Of a DNA stretch of 64,000 nucleotides, positions 40,243 to 50,130 are shown piece by piece (position 1 is the first letter of the stretch; every line of letters begins with the position of its first letter). The notes beneath the pieces are model-generated. The model saw nothing but the letters and a program-made list of their open reading frames with translations, was not told the DNA's origin and did not search any database. The stretch lies in the NCBI RefSeq assembly GCF_022829635.1, contig NZ_JAKSYO010000069.1, positions 22,457-86,456 of the forward strand, written 5' to 3'. The position numbers and the translations under genes are program-made. Origin of the DNA: Methylobacterium sp. E-066 (GTDB taxonomy: Bacteria; Pseudomonadota; Alphaproteobacteria; Rhizobiales; Beijerinckiaceae).

Positions 40243-41667
40243 TCAGTTCAAGGCGTATCCCAGCAGCCCTTCGGTCGTTTGGCCTTCACATCCAGAGTCG
40301 GTCGAGACGAAGTGGTCATGCCCGCCTGCGTTGCAGCGGTAGATCGGGTGAGTGCCCGTCTGTTGATTGTCATAGACGTAGCCGGTCTGGCCTAGAGGGG
40401 TCTGGCCCTCGCAACTCGGATCATGGCTGAGGAAGTGATCGGAGCCTACCACGCAGCTCATGAGCTTGGAGGTCCCGGGTTTCGTTAGAAGGAACAGAGA
40501 GCCGATGTTCGTTTCGAAGGCATAGCCGGGATCGGTGTAGCCCGTAGTCACCCAATGACCATTCGGTCCGAGGGTCCGCTTGAGTGGGGCACGCTCTGAC
40601 GTATTTGTCTCGGTAGCAGTAGCGATCTGCCAGGTGCCTGGATATGGATCACCGCCCGAGAAGAAGACGGTCACGTTTGGCAGGAATGACGTGAGGTTGC
40701 CGTAGGGGTCACGCTGGAAGCCTGGGCTGTGGTTCAGATAGAAACCCGTGACGTCGGAGTTCAGGTAGCCGACTGGCGTCCACTTCGCTGGCGTCCCATT
40801 TAGGAGGGCTTTCAGCGGCATCTTGAAGAGGCCAAGCTGGTAAGTCTCCCTGTCCGGATTGCGAGCTGGGTCCTTGCAGGTCACCTTCTGACAGTTCCGG
40901 CCTGGTAGACCGGTAATGACGTAGACATCACCTTTGGCTGAATCGTAGGCAAAATCCGAATTCGGGTTGACGGTAGTCCCGTCAGTTGCCTCGTTCGGTA
41001 TCCGTATCGGGGGATCGAAATTCACACCGTCCGCAGTGCGGCGAACGTAAAGATCGCCAAAGCCAGCAATGCCCTGGGGACCGCCTAGATCCGTTGTGAA
41101 GACGAGCAGATTGGATCGACCATCAGTGTTGATCGTTGCCGGCTGCCCATTGCCGTAATTTCCTTGGGCAACCGCGGGATTGAGCGGTGAGATGACCGGG
41201 CTAGGATAGTCTGCCCAGTTGATTTTGTCGTTTGAGAAAGCTAACCCGGTCTGATTGTTGTTCCCCGGCGCATTATCGACGCCAGAATAATACATGGCGT
41301 AGATGTAACGCTGACCGTCTGCTGGGTTGGTAAAGCTGCCTTTGATCACGCTTGGATCGCAGACGTGCACCCGGTTCCAGGAACCAGGTGTGGGTTGAAA
41401 GACAACTTGAGCAGGTGAGAAACCCGTCTGAGAGCTGAAGGACCGGTGGAATATGACGTCTGTTTTGCCTTGACCACACCACCAAAAATCGGTCGTTCCG
41501 TTCTCGGTAATCACGCTTGGGGCGTAGTTGTAGCCCTTAGGATTGGCCTCGTTGGCTAAGAGAGACGTTGCCCCTGGTCCGGTCCATTCGGCGTGTGCAG
41601 GGTTCAGGAAGCTGGGAACAGCGAGTAGGACTGTAACGGACAAGGCAGTAGCCAACATCCGTCTCAC
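40243..41667 (-). CDS. secreted beta-propeller-like protein with two C-terminal DUF5648-like repeats
   Basis: The 474-residue precursor has a signal peptide (LATALSVTVLLAVPSFLNPAHA). The middle resembles five-bladed glycoside hydrolase folds (YNYAPSVITENGTTDFWWCG, HVCDPSVIKG, YIYAMYYSGVD). The C terminus has two units, VVGSDHFLSHDPSCEGQ and AGGHDHFVSTDSGCEGQ, each followed by a Gly-Tyr end. A role in binding or cleaving glycans outside the cell is inferred. Confidence 0.65.
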   Translation of the reverse strand: MRRMLATALSVTVLLAVPSFLNPAHAEWTGPGATSLLANEANPKGYNYAPSVITENGTTDFWWCGQGKTDVIFHRSFSSQTGFSPAQVVFQPTPGSWNRVHVCDPSVIKGSFTNPADGQRYIYAMYYSGVDNAPGNNNQTGLAFSNDKINWADYPSPVISPLNPAVAQGNYGNGQPATINTDGRSNLLVFTTDLGGPQGIAGFGDLYVRRTADGVNFDPPIRIPNEATDGTTVNPNSDFAYDSAKGDVYVITGLPGRNCQKVTCKDPARNPDRETYQLGLFKMPLKALLNGTPAKWTPVGYLNSDVTGFYLNHSPGFQRDPYGNLTSFLPNVTVFFSGGDPYPGTWQIATATETNTSERAPLKRTLGPNGHWVTTGYTDPGYAFETNIGSLFLLTKPGTSKLMSCVVGSDHFLSHDPSCEGQTPLGQTGYVYDNQQTGTHPIYRCNAGGHDHFVSTDSGCEGQTTEGLLGYALN

Positions 41668-41743
41668 ATGACCTCCAAAAGGCTCTAGTTAGCTGCGTCA
41701 AACAGGTGAAGGCTCTAAGCCAGCCCATTTAAAACGAACCGAG

Positions 41744-42343
41744 CTACCGGATCGTCACCGCCCCTTTGATCGCTTCGTAATCGCTTCGCTTAAGGACACG
41801 TCGGGCAAGAAGATCGTCCACTGACGTGTAGGGCCTGAACTCGATGATCCTTTTTCCGATCATTCCAGCACCAAGGGCGTTCAGTTGCTCCACGGAAGCC
41901 GAGTTGAGATCGACGCTGCCAGCTGGGGCAGCAGACTGATCCACGGGACTGGTTGTTGTCGTGGCGGCGTTTAAGCCGGAAGGCGATGTAATCTCAGGCG
42001 ATTTGGCGGGTGATCGGATATCCGCCGTTGCAGAGGGACTTACCGTTTCCGTTGAAGGTGATGGCACAGCAGGGGTTGCGACAAAGGAAACCGACCCTGA
42101 CGATTCTCCGCTTAACGACGGTGGGGAAATGCGCTGAGACAGTCCCGGGACGGCTCCAGGGGAGACGTTGCGAATCGTCTTGCCTTCCGGGTTTGTCGTT
42201 GGCTGCTGAGAAAGCGGGACAACGGTAGCAGCCTGCTTGTCCCGCCCTGATTGAAGACGGGGACCATATCCAACCCATAAGCTGGTCAGCACCAATGCGA
42301 TTACCGCCAGAGCGGCACTGATGGAAAGTGTCGATTTGCCCAC
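41744..42343 (-). CDS. ComEA-like helix-hairpin-helix protein with membrane anchor
   Basis: The 199-residue protein has an N-terminal TM (ISAALAVIALVLTSLWVGY), a Ser/Pro/Thr-rich linker of about 110 residues, and a C-terminal helix-hairpin-helix domain (SVDLNSASVEQLNALGAGMIGKRIIEFRP, then SVDDLLARRVLKRSDYEAI). ComEA binds incoming DNA at the membrane during transformation. No other competence gene is nearby. Confidence 0.75.
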   Translation of the reverse strand: MGKSTLSISAALAVIALVLTSLWVGYGPRLQSGRDKQAATVVPLSQQPTTNPEGKTIRNVSPGAVPGLSQRISPPSLSGESSGSVSFVATPAVPSPSTETVSPSATADIRSPAKSPEITSPSGLNAATTTTSPVDQSAAPAGSVDLNSASVEQLNALGAGMIGKRIIEFRPYTSVDDLLARRVLKRSDYEAIKGAVTIR

Positions 42344-42443
42344 TGACGAACCCGGTCTGTCTCTGGAGGTATGATCACCGCCTGCCGTGGTTCTATCATG
42401 GCAGCTCGGGGTAGCCGACCGCCGAGCGGGCCTTCGTCATTTA

Positions 42444-42683
42444 TCAGCCAAATGAGTATTCCGAAGGAAGACGCCATATAGCGTTTAGAACTTTCTTAAG
42501 CGATGGATTTGGAAAGCCTGAACAGCTAGCACCGTTTATTTGAAATCGGATGGTTCGCACCCGATACTCGCAGCCAACCAACCCGTTTGTGGTATGACCG
42601 GAAATGCAGAGACTGGCCGGGCCATCCACCAAAACCCACAGGAGGTCGTCGGAAAGATGCGACAAAAATCTCATATCGCACAT
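42444..42683 (-). CDS. doubtful small ORF
   Basis: A 79-codon frame with residues RFLSHLSDDLLWVLVDGP and CEYRVRTIRFQINGASCSGF reads somewhat like a protein, but no family, signal or context supports it. The surrounding 42344-42834 shows no other feature. Confidence 0.25.
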   Translation of the reverse strand: MCDMRFLSHLSDDLLWVLVDGPASLCISGHTTNGLVGCEYRVRTIRFQINGASCSGFPNPSLKKVLNAIWRLPSEYSFG

Positions 42684-42834
42684 CGCAGTACTTTTTAATT
42701 AGATAGAAGTAAAAATATTATACAATAAGTCAAAGCCTCCGCTCAGGAGCCTCCTAACCATTGCATAGATCACAGCAACCTCCTAGTCTGGAAGTGCTGC
42801 GATCTGCGATTTTTAGGATATCGAACCTGAGATC

Positions 42835-45300
42835 CTAGCCAACGTTTAGCTTAATGAGCGCCTTGTCCTCATCCTGATTGTAGAGAAACACAGCCGTGTC
42901 AGAACGCATAAACTCAGACTTGAGAGCTTCACGATCTGCAAGCACCCATTGAGCCACATTCCTTATAGCCCAAGGACGGACTTTCGATCGATCTGGCAGA
43001 ACAAGCTCCAGATGCTTACCATCTGAATCCATGTTCACTTGTTTGAGACCAAGTGATCTGAGAGCCTGAGCTAATTTCTGAGGCGTAACATTAGTAGTTG
43101 ACCACTCTGACATAGTAATGGCATACTGAAGGTTACCCATTGAAACCACGTCCTTGTGAAGCGGGTAATTTCCCGATGAGATCAGCTCATTTAAGATATT
43201 TGCGAGAGGTGTCCGACTATTTTCCGTGGCCACCTCTTTGGCAACAGTCACCGGAGGTGCGGCATTGGGCTTAAAGTTAGCAAGGTCCAAATTTTGAAGA
43301 TAGTGGGAGAACGCGGAGATAGCATCGTCATTTTTTTGAAGTGCGTCATGAAGTTCTTCGAAGAAAGAATTATGAGCAGCGACTTCGTCTGGAATTTCCG
43401 GTCTGTCGCAAGACCGTGCAACAAACCATCGTCGCTCATTTTGCGGCAAAGCGATTGGCGAGAGATGATTAGATGATATAAACGTTCCCCTTGGCGTATA
43501 ACCAGGCGCAACGTCATAGTGTTTTCTTTCCGCTGAAAAAGTTTCCGCAGTGATGATTTCTTTCAGTTTTTCATAAGTTTCCAATCGTTCGCCGTGTTGA
43601 GCCTCTTCGACTAACAAGATCTGCGTATTGACAAGTCTCGTGTTAAATTTACTACCAAGCTCTTCACCCTCAAGTTTACGAGCATTTTCACTTCCGAACA
43701 ACTTTTCCATGATAAGGTACAACGAGCTTTTACCCGTTCCCTGGTCTCCTGTAATGATTACTCCATGCGTGATCTTAGTAGCGGGAAACTGAAGCAGGTG
43801 AGCGATGTACTGGATGATATGAAGCCGAGAGTCATTGTCGGGTATAAACCTTTGAAGATAGCGGCTTATTATTTCAAAATCACCCTGTTTGGAATCTACG
43901 CCTCCCTTCTTCCAAAGATTAGCGACGAGTCCCAGGCTCCCATAAAAGATGAGACGATCGTCTCCCGCCCGATATTCTGCTAAACGGACTTTCGGCGTTG
44001 TAACAGAAGACATCATTCTGCTGTGAGGTCCCTCGCCGATTAGATGCTGGATGCTATCAGCGAATTCGCTGATTTTCAGAGTATCCCCTGTATTAAGATC
44101 AAGATACATCTGGCCTTTCACAATGTAAATGTGTTCTTTCTGCGCTTTAACAATCTGAAGAGGTTGTTTAGCTAAATTAATTGGACTTCGAATAGAGGCG
44201 CGAAATGGGCAGCGACCGCAGCCATCAAATCCGATGCGATCTGCGATGTGTTCACAGGTAGCGGGCCCGGCATCAGCGAGAGCATGCTCGATCTTGGTAT
44301 TTGTTTCTTCAATCGAGTAGCCAGGATAAGCTTTAGAGCAATCGTGAGCCCAGTCATGGCCAAGAGCAGTTCTGCAAACAATGCCGACCATCGCATGCCA
44401 TTCAGGCTCCGACAATCTACTAGCATTGACGATTGCATGTTCGATGAAAGAACAGCCCGCAATTATAGGCGACAGCAAGTCTTCGCTGACACCAGTCGAT
44501 TTCTTTGTCCTCATCGATTCCGTATAGGCTATACGGGCTATGAGTGCGACCGAATGAGTTGTATCTATAGCTACTAACGCAGTTGTTGCGGAGGAAAATT
44601 GACAGTCTAGCCATTTCTGAATGACCGACCGGCAAATTCTTTCTGATATTTTTGCAAGAGAAACAGCTTTAGCAGGGGAAGTTTTGTGATTGAAAGTTCC
44701 GGGAGCCTTACACATTCTCGATAAGTCGGCTGTCCCATCGAGCTTATAACCGACTTTCTGAAAGCCCCTCCGGACCGCGATCTGGAACTGTTGGGAGAAC
44801 TTCTTTTCAGCCTTACGCTGCTGCTCTGTGATGATCATCTCCGCTTTAGCATAGACCCAGTAAAGGTGGTACCCGCCACCAGTGCGAACTATCATAGTGG
44901 GATCCGGACAGCCGATGTCGGAAATTATTTCAAGGGTTTCATCCAGATTTTCTGGCATCGTGAGCGGATCAGCCGGATTCTCCGGTGGCCCGTGCGGCCC
45001 CTCTCTTGTGTCTACATCAAGCATAAGATGGCTAACAAAAACTACGGTGTCCTGTTTGCCGCGGGATCGCGGTCCTGGCTTAGATCCCTGAAGACCACGG
45101 CCAACATAGGTATCGCCTCTTTTGCTAAGTTCTTGAAGTTTATTTGCTACTTTCTCAAGTTCGTCGTTTCGAAACGCGAAAACATCCACGTTAAAGTCCG
45201 ACCAAATGACGGCATAACCGCTTGTTGAGCTGTGGAAAAGTTCCGTTAAAAATTTTAACGTATCAGAAGCGTTAGCTATAGCAGCGGTGTTTTTAGTCAT
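42835..45300 (-). CDS. primase-helicase with AEP-like and DUF5906-like domains
   Basis: The 821-residue protein has an N-terminal AEP-type primase region: DxD in HLMLDVDTRE (about 95-97) and MIVRTGGGYHLYW at 136-148. A Cys-rich segment follows (C349, C361, C364). Then comes a helicase with Walker A GDQGTGKS (518-525), Walker B ILLVEEAQ (561-568), and FISSNHLSPIALPQNERRWF, the DUF5906/phage helicase arrangement. Comparable proteins combine primer synthesis and unwinding in one chain, as in NrS-1-like phage polymerases. It is the only replication gene seen in the island. AT-rich. Confidence 0.85.
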   Translation of the reverse strand: MTKNTAAIANASDTLKFLTELFHSSTSGYAVIWSDFNVDVFAFRNDELEKVANKLQELSKRGDTYVGRGLQGSKPGPRSRGKQDTVVFVSHLMLDVDTREGPHGPPENPADPLTMPENLDETLEIISDIGCPDPTMIVRTGGGYHLYWVYAKAEMIITEQQRKAEKKFSQQFQIAVRRGFQKVGYKLDGTADLSRMCKAPGTFNHKTSPAKAVSLAKISERICRSVIQKWLDCQFSSATTALVAIDTTHSVALIARIAYTESMRTKKSTGVSEDLLSPIIAGCSFIEHAIVNASRLSEPEWHAMVGIVCRTALGHDWAHDCSKAYPGYSIEETNTKIEHALADAGPATCEHIADRIGFDGCGRCPFRASIRSPINLAKQPLQIVKAQKEHIYIVKGQMYLDLNTGDTLKISEFADSIQHLIGEGPHSRMMSSVTTPKVRLAEYRAGDDRLIFYGSLGLVANLWKKGGVDSKQGDFEIISRYLQRFIPDNDSRLHIIQYIAHLLQFPATKITHGVIITGDQGTGKSSLYLIMEKLFGSENARKLEGEELGSKFNTRLVNTQILLVEEAQHGERLETYEKLKEIITAETFSAERKHYDVAPGYTPRGTFISSNHLSPIALPQNERRWFVARSCDRPEIPDEVAAHNSFFEELHDALQKNDDAISAFSHYLQNLDLANFKPNAAPPVTVAKEVATENSRTPLANILNELISSGNYPLHKDVVSMGNLQYAITMSEWSTTNVTPQKLAQALRSLGLKQVNMDSDGKHLELVLPDRSKVRPWAIRNVAQWVLADREALKSEFMRSDTAVFLYNQDEDKALIKLNVG

Positions 45301-46747
45301 GACTTTTTCCTATCTATTTGTTTGATTGCCTAAATCTCATCAGGCGTTGTTGTGTGCTCGTTGTCCCGATGACCAGCGCTTACTAGCGACAGTCAACGTT
45401 TTCATCCTAGTCACCAGCGAACTTTCTGAAGATCATTCTCTACCTATATACTGACTTAGTTTTGTTAAATCGTTTTACGGGGCGATTTGACGACAGCATG
45501 ATTTGTACCTTCGACCAATTTCCCACCTTTCTACAGAGAGAACTCTTTTTTATTCCGCACTGAATGCATGAGATCTCGATTGAAGTCCCGAGTGGGGACG
45601 TCATTGAAACAATGTCTAGGCTGGAACGATCACCGATCGGTTCTGCAGCGGAGAGGTAACAGTTCTACGGGCCCGTTTGGTCAATATGGCGACGGCGTCT
45701 CAATTGTCTAGTACCAATCTGCAAACTGTACTGAGAAATATAGGCGCGGAGCGGAATTTTAACTTCCATAATCATGAGGAAAATTCGGTATGTACGGATC
45801 TCATCTTTCAGAACGATCTGAATGCTTCATAGCGAATGCCGATTTTAAGGGGCTTCTGAATGTTCAGTGAAAACCCCTCGAAGAATGGGAAACATGATGT
45901 TTTCCAAGAAAAGGGGAGAAAGCGTGCAAGTGCGACGATAAAGCAGCCGCCGTAGGGCTTTTTCACTGGATCGTGTTTGGGATTGCGCTTGACAACCGCA
46001 GTGACTGTTCGGGAGTTTTCATTCGGGGGGCAGCAGCGTATTCCCGCGCTCATTTCAACCGTTGGAACAACAGGAAACAGCGGCTTTCTGACAAACTTTG
46101 AAGTTGGCAGGCGCCCTCTGATATCGCCTTCATCTGAGGCGGCTCAGGACGCTGGTGCTCGTCGCACTTTTCTACGAAGCGACACGACAATTCGCTTTAA
46201 GCAAAAATCTGGTCAACGGGAGCAACTTACCGCCAAGCTGGGAATGGCAGGAGTAAGCGCCGTGAATGGCGGCATCCGCTGACGCTGTGCAGTTGCCTAT
46301 ATATAATGAGTGAGAGTGCCTCTCGTCGCTCTTCACCGCTGGTGTTCACACCCACCTAACTGCCGAGCTTCTTAGTCACGCTTCGTATGTTCAGCCATGT
46401 GAGAGATCGAGCTGCGGGCCACCTCATCAGCTTCTCAGCTGGTTCACCCCCCAATGCAGACTGCGGTGATCAACCGCCGAATTGAAAATCCTCGGCGCCA
46501 TCGAGTAGGGTGCTTACCCTAGCGACGCTTTCCGATGCAGCGTCGATCATCGAGACTCTCAGCGAGCCGGCAACTCCGTCGTGGTGCAGCTCAGCCTATC
46601 ATTTGGTAGGGAGGGCACGTGATGAACTCTGTCCGTTCAGGACAGGCGATCGCTACGGATTTACAAATCCAATCAGATCGCCTTGGTTTCAACCCGAAGT
46701 TCGAGCACACGGCAAATTCCCCCGTTGCTACAGGAACGTGAATTCGG
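45301..46747. other. 1.45-kb island spacer without a supported gene
   Basis: Short frames here have no family features, and two overlap on opposite strands at 45.8-46.3 kb. The AT-rich part next to the primase-helicase start (45301-45560), with repeated ACCAGCG/ACTAGCG words, could serve in replication, but no iterons or clear hairpin array were found. Confidence 0.4.
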
Positions 46748-47449
46748 ATGAGTGTTATTCCATGGTCGATCATCCTCGACCCATTGAGGCTGGAAGAACT
46801 CAGCGCCCTAAATATACTTGATACAAAACCTGAGCAGTCTTATGACGATCTTGCATCAATCGCTCGTCTAATCTGTGGCACTCCAGTTGCAAATGTAACG
46901 CTGGTTTCAGAAGACCGACAGTGGTTCAAGTCTGCTATCGGCAACGATGTGCTAGAAACCCCGATTGAGCAATCTGTATGCGCTCATACCATCGGTGAAG
47001 AGGAAATCTTAATCATCAACGACCTCACGGATGATGTTCGAACTGTCGATAATACGCTGGTAACCGGGAGCCGTTCGCTCCGGTTCTATGCAGGAGTTCC
47101 GCTTCGCCTTGAGGGTAGCTTCGGTGTAGGCACACTCTGCGTACTCGACACTAAACCACACCCCGAGGGACTCAACCCTTATCAGGTTGAAGCGCTCAAA
47201 GCCCTAGGCCGACAAGCGACCATCCTGCTTCAGATCCGAAAGTTTCTAGCGACACACGAGCAAGCTGAGCACTACGAGGGCGTTATCAGCGAACCAATCG
47301 AGGAAATATCCGACGCTTTGCTGAAGGCATATAAGCTAAATAAGGTCTACAAGGATAGCGTCCTAGAGAACTTGCTTTTTAGTAGCTTAACCCACATAGC
47401 GATTGGGATTGCCCGCTCCGGTAAATCAGTAGAAACAATTCTGAATTGA
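46748..47449 (+). CDS. stand-alone GAF domain protein
   Basis: The 233-residue protein is a GAF domain over about residues 20-165: LNILDTKPEQSYDDLASIARLICGTPVANVTLVSEDRQWFKSA, then QSVCAHTI and FYAGVPLRLEGSFGVGTLCVLD. It has a helical C-terminal tail but no kinase, cyclase or GGDEF output. GAF domains of this type open sensor kinases in Methylobacterium. The next small gene follows 30 bp later. Confidence 0.8.
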   Translation: MSVIPWSIILDPLRLEELSALNILDTKPEQSYDDLASIARLICGTPVANVTLVSEDRQWFKSAIGNDVLETPIEQSVCAHTIGEEEILIINDLTDDVRTVDNTLVTGSRSLRFYAGVPLRLEGSFGVGTLCVLDTKPHPEGLNPYQVEALKALGRQATILLQIRKFLATHEQAEHYEGVISEPIEEISDALLKAYKLNKVYKDSVLENLLFSSLTHIAIGIARSGKSVETILN

Positions 47450-47479
47450 TGCTCTGCGATCGTTGATGCTGGGAGCATC

Positions 47480-47713
47480 GTGATGACTGAAAATCTTTCC
47501 GACAAGAGCCGCATTCTTATGAGCATCGCTGATGCCCTGGGAACAGAACCGTCGGCATTCTTCACTGGTGATGGCTTGCCAACGAGATCGTTAGAGACCC
47601 AGGAGCTGCTGAGTGCGTTTGCTCGCATCAGAGATCCGAAGGACCGGCGCACCTGCATCGATTTCGTCAACTCGGTTTTGGCTAGGCAGGGAACGACGGA
47701 CAGCGGAGCTTGA
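47480..47713 (+). CDS. XRE-regulator C-terminal-domain-like small protein
   Basis: This 77-residue protein has ILMSIADALGTEPSAFFTGDG and ELLSAFARIRDPKDRRTCIDFV. This pattern closes many rhizobial-type XRE regulators, after the helix-turn-helix, but no helix-turn-helix is present here. A second member of the same kind is at 50131-50361. Located just after the GAF gene. Confidence 0.6.
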   Translation: MMTENLSDKSRILMSIADALGTEPSAFFTGDGLPTRSLETQELLSAFARIRDPKDRRTCIDFVNSVLARQGTTDSGA

Positions 47714-47866
47714 TATGGGAGCCGTCAGGCAGTCGATGCAGCCAGCGTAAGGATGAAAGCCTTCCGGCTGACAAAAGCTTCAATCAGGGTTTGTCCGCTT
47801 TCAGACAGAACCCTATTGCTTTTCGTTGGTTGGTCGTATGGGGGGAGCAGACAGCATGAGGCTGCG

Positions 47867-48130
47867 ATGTCCCGCTTCTTCTTCGACATACTGAACGGTG
47901 ACGTTATTGAAGATAATGAAGGGATGGAATTTCCCGAAGCACAAACAGCCTGTGACGAGGCTCTTCGTTCACTGCCAGATATGGTCAAGGGCCACGATCT
48001 GTGTGACGGCGGTAAGGACGTCACTATCATAGTTCGGAGTGAGCACGGCCGGCCGATCTATCGAGCTACACTCACTATTAAGGAACAGTGGCTGGCTGAC
48101 GTCATCTCAACCTTCCACAACATGCGGTAA
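47867..48130 (+). CDS. DUF6894-like small protein
   Basis: The 87-residue protein starts SRFFFDILNGDVIEDNEGMEFP and continues with AQTACDEALRSLPDMV, the layout of DUF6894 proteins common in rhizobiales. ATG 47867 begins exactly at that conserved start, so the longer frame from 47753 is not used. Function unknown. Confidence 0.7.
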   Translation: MSRFFFDILNGDVIEDNEGMEFPEAQTACDEALRSLPDMVKGHDLCDGGKDVTIIVRSEHGRPIYRATLTIKEQWLADVISTFHNMR

Positions 48131-48190
48131 TCTGATGCACCGACTTCGGTAGCCATCGTTTTACAAGTCGGGAATAAGCCGTGTCGTCAA

Positions 48191-48445
48191 ATGAGGCTCG
48201 GCATGCATGATAACCGTCGCAACCTGATGGATGCGTATCTCAGGTGCATCGTGATCGATGAAGGCTTCGCTCGTGAGATCGCTGCCATAGCGGACGAATG
48301 CGTGCGGGATAGGAATCATGCCGTCGCTAAGACGATGCGAGACATCAGCCGCAATCATCGCATCAGAGGGATGGAAAGCAGGGCTCAGATTGCTGCTCTG
48401 AAGGCTGAGTATGACGGAACTTATGGTGAACCTGTGGACTACTAA
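48191..48445 (+). CDS. small hypothetical protein
   Basis: The 84-residue charged helical protein (REIAAIADECVRDRNHAVAK) has no domain call. A second start at ATG 48203 is possible. Orientation matches the preceding small genes. Confidence 0.45.
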   Translation: MRLGMHDNRRNLMDAYLRCIVIDEGFAREIAAIADECVRDRNHAVAKTMRDISRNHRIRGMESRAQIAALKAEYDGTYGEPVDY

Positions 48446-48480
48446 CAGTCCAGTCTTAGGCTTTGCACCTTCAACGTAGC

Positions 48481-48894
48481 TCAGTGTCCTTCGACATGCT
48501 TGCAGAGGTTATTGAGAATGGCTGTCCAACCGCTGCGCTGCTGCTCGATGGGAAACTGATTTTCGGGGTCGAACGAGACCTTTAAGCTTGTTTTCTCGCC
48601 TTCCGGGGTGAACTCGACCACTGCACTACGATCCCCGAACGCATACTCGATCCGTTCGTTCGGGATGATTTTGGTGAAAATGCCCTCAAAATCGAAGCCC
48701 ATGCTGCCGTCCTTTGCCTCCATACGAGAGGTGAACTTGCCGCCTTCTCGAAGATCGACGCTTGCGTTCGGGCAATGCCAGTCGTCGGAGGCAAAATTCC
48801 ACTGCGTAATCTGGTCCGGTGTGGTATAAGCTTTCCAGACGGCCTCAATGGGTGCATTGACGATTGCTTCCACGGTAATTCGTTCTTGAGCCAT
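48481..48894 (-). CDS. SRPBCC / AHSA1-domain protein
   Basis: The 137-residue protein fits the Bet v1-like AHSA1 fold: ITVEAIVNAPIEAVWKAYTTPDQITQWNFASDDWHCP, DLREGGKFTSRMEAKDGS, then GWTAILNNLCKHVEG. Such proteins bind hydrophobic ligands or act as Hsp90-like cochaperones. The start at MAQERI (48894) fits the fold better than the longer frame. Confidence 0.85.
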   Translation of the reverse strand: MAQERITVEAIVNAPIEAVWKAYTTPDQITQWNFASDDWHCPNASVDLREGGKFTSRMEAKDGSMGFDFEGIFTKIIPNERIEYAFGDRSAVVEFTPEGEKTSLKVSFDPENQFPIEQQRSGWTAILNNLCKHVEGH

Positions 48895-49382
48895 CTGCGG
48901 TCTGCGTCCTGCTGATATTGAGTTTGCAACTAGCATACTTCACATCAAAGCATTCGTAGAATCAACCTCGAAAATGACGTCAAATCGGATATGAACTGTC
49001 TAAATTCGATTACTAGTGATCGAAATCTGACATCTGGTATCTACTCATGAGGTTTACTCACGGTGGGAAGCAGACCTCGTTCACCTAAGGTAACTGCCTT
49101 CGGTGTCTCTATGGTCCACTGCCGGGTGTTTGCGGTTGAAGCAGCGGCTTTCGCAGATCGACCCAGGCCCAGTTGGCTTCCTCGATCCGACCACGCTCAT
49201 AGAATACATACCTCTGTGGGAAATACCATCAACCGTCCGTCTTCTGCCCATGGTGCCTCCGGCGTGTCCGCTCCGGGTAGCAAGCGTCAGAGTTGAACCA
49301 CTTGCTCCAGTCATGCCGAAGGGTGAGGATCTGGGTGCGAGAACGGCGACCATATCCTGTCAGTTGGCATTCATTTCGACAG
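48895..49382. other. intergenic, possible remnant
   Basis: These 488 bp between two minus-strand genes show no intact gene. One minus-strand frame near 49140-49250 reads YERGRIEEANWAWVDLRKPL with stops around it, which may be a decayed fragment. No family could be named. Confidence 0.35.
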
Positions 49383-49952
49383 TCAGGAGCGACGTAGCGC
49401 TAGCGTTCGGCCAATCCCAACCAGGAGCATTTCGGAGAGGTGACGGAGGTCGGGATAGTCGCCTCGCTTGAGTGTCGTATGGACCTCAACGCAGTGGTCA
49501 GCAGCAGCAATCAACGGATCTTCGATATCCTGCGTGATCGAGGCAGCAGGCATGAAAACGTCCGAGTGAGTGTTGGTGGTATCGATGTACGCACCTTGGC
49601 CGTGCATCCTCCCAAATTCATCCGGCACGAGGGTCCCACGGTTCAGGACCCAACGAACCCCTGTCTCAGTCACCACTCGGAACTCAGCCGAGAATGAACC
49701 TCCCGTCTGCCTCACACGACGGATGCGGTCAAAAACCCATCCTTTGTCGTCCGTATGGATACGTCCGAGTGCCACTTCCATAGGGAGCGGCTCACCGGCC
49801 AGGCTTGGATTGCCTGCCAACAAAGCGGCTGCTCCTTCATCGAGCAAAGATCGTCCGGCTGTGACGTTGGTATTCCAAATACCAATGAATCCAGCGGCTT
49901 TTAACGCTGGGGCTGTCAGTGCTAGGGGTATCATCTCGATCTCCAAGCCCAC
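49383..49952 (-). CDS. stand-alone PAS domain protein
   Basis: The 189-residue protein has a PAS_3-like core: AAGFIGIWNTNVTAG, VALGRIHTDDKGWVFDRIRRV, then FSAEFRVVTETGVRWVLNRGTLVPDEFGRMHGQGAYIDTT. A helical tail follows and no output domain. It is transcribed away from the second XRE-tail gene. Confidence 0.75.
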   Translation of the reverse strand: MGLEIEMIPLALTAPALKAAGFIGIWNTNVTAGRSLLDEGAAALLAGNPSLAGEPLPMEVALGRIHTDDKGWVFDRIRRVRQTGGSFSAEFRVVTETGVRWVLNRGTLVPDEFGRMHGQGAYIDTTNTHSDVFMPAASITQDIEDPLIAAADHCVEVHTTLKRGDYPDLRHLSEMLLVGIGRTLALRRS

Positions 49953-50130
49953 GACAACGCCCGGAGCTAAACCGTCAAACGGACGGCAGGAAGCAAAGTT
50001 TCGATAGAAATCAATGACCTCCCTGTAATGCGATGATACATCACAGTTACAGATTGTATTTTGAATTCAGTTGCCAGAAAAGAGAAACGAGATATCCAAA
50101 TCGTGTTTTCTCATCCACGAGGGATGCAAG

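Noticed and set aside
45808..46282. Overlapping small ORFs on both strands
   Set aside because: Neither has a ribosome site, family motif or consistent codon pattern; they overlap each other.
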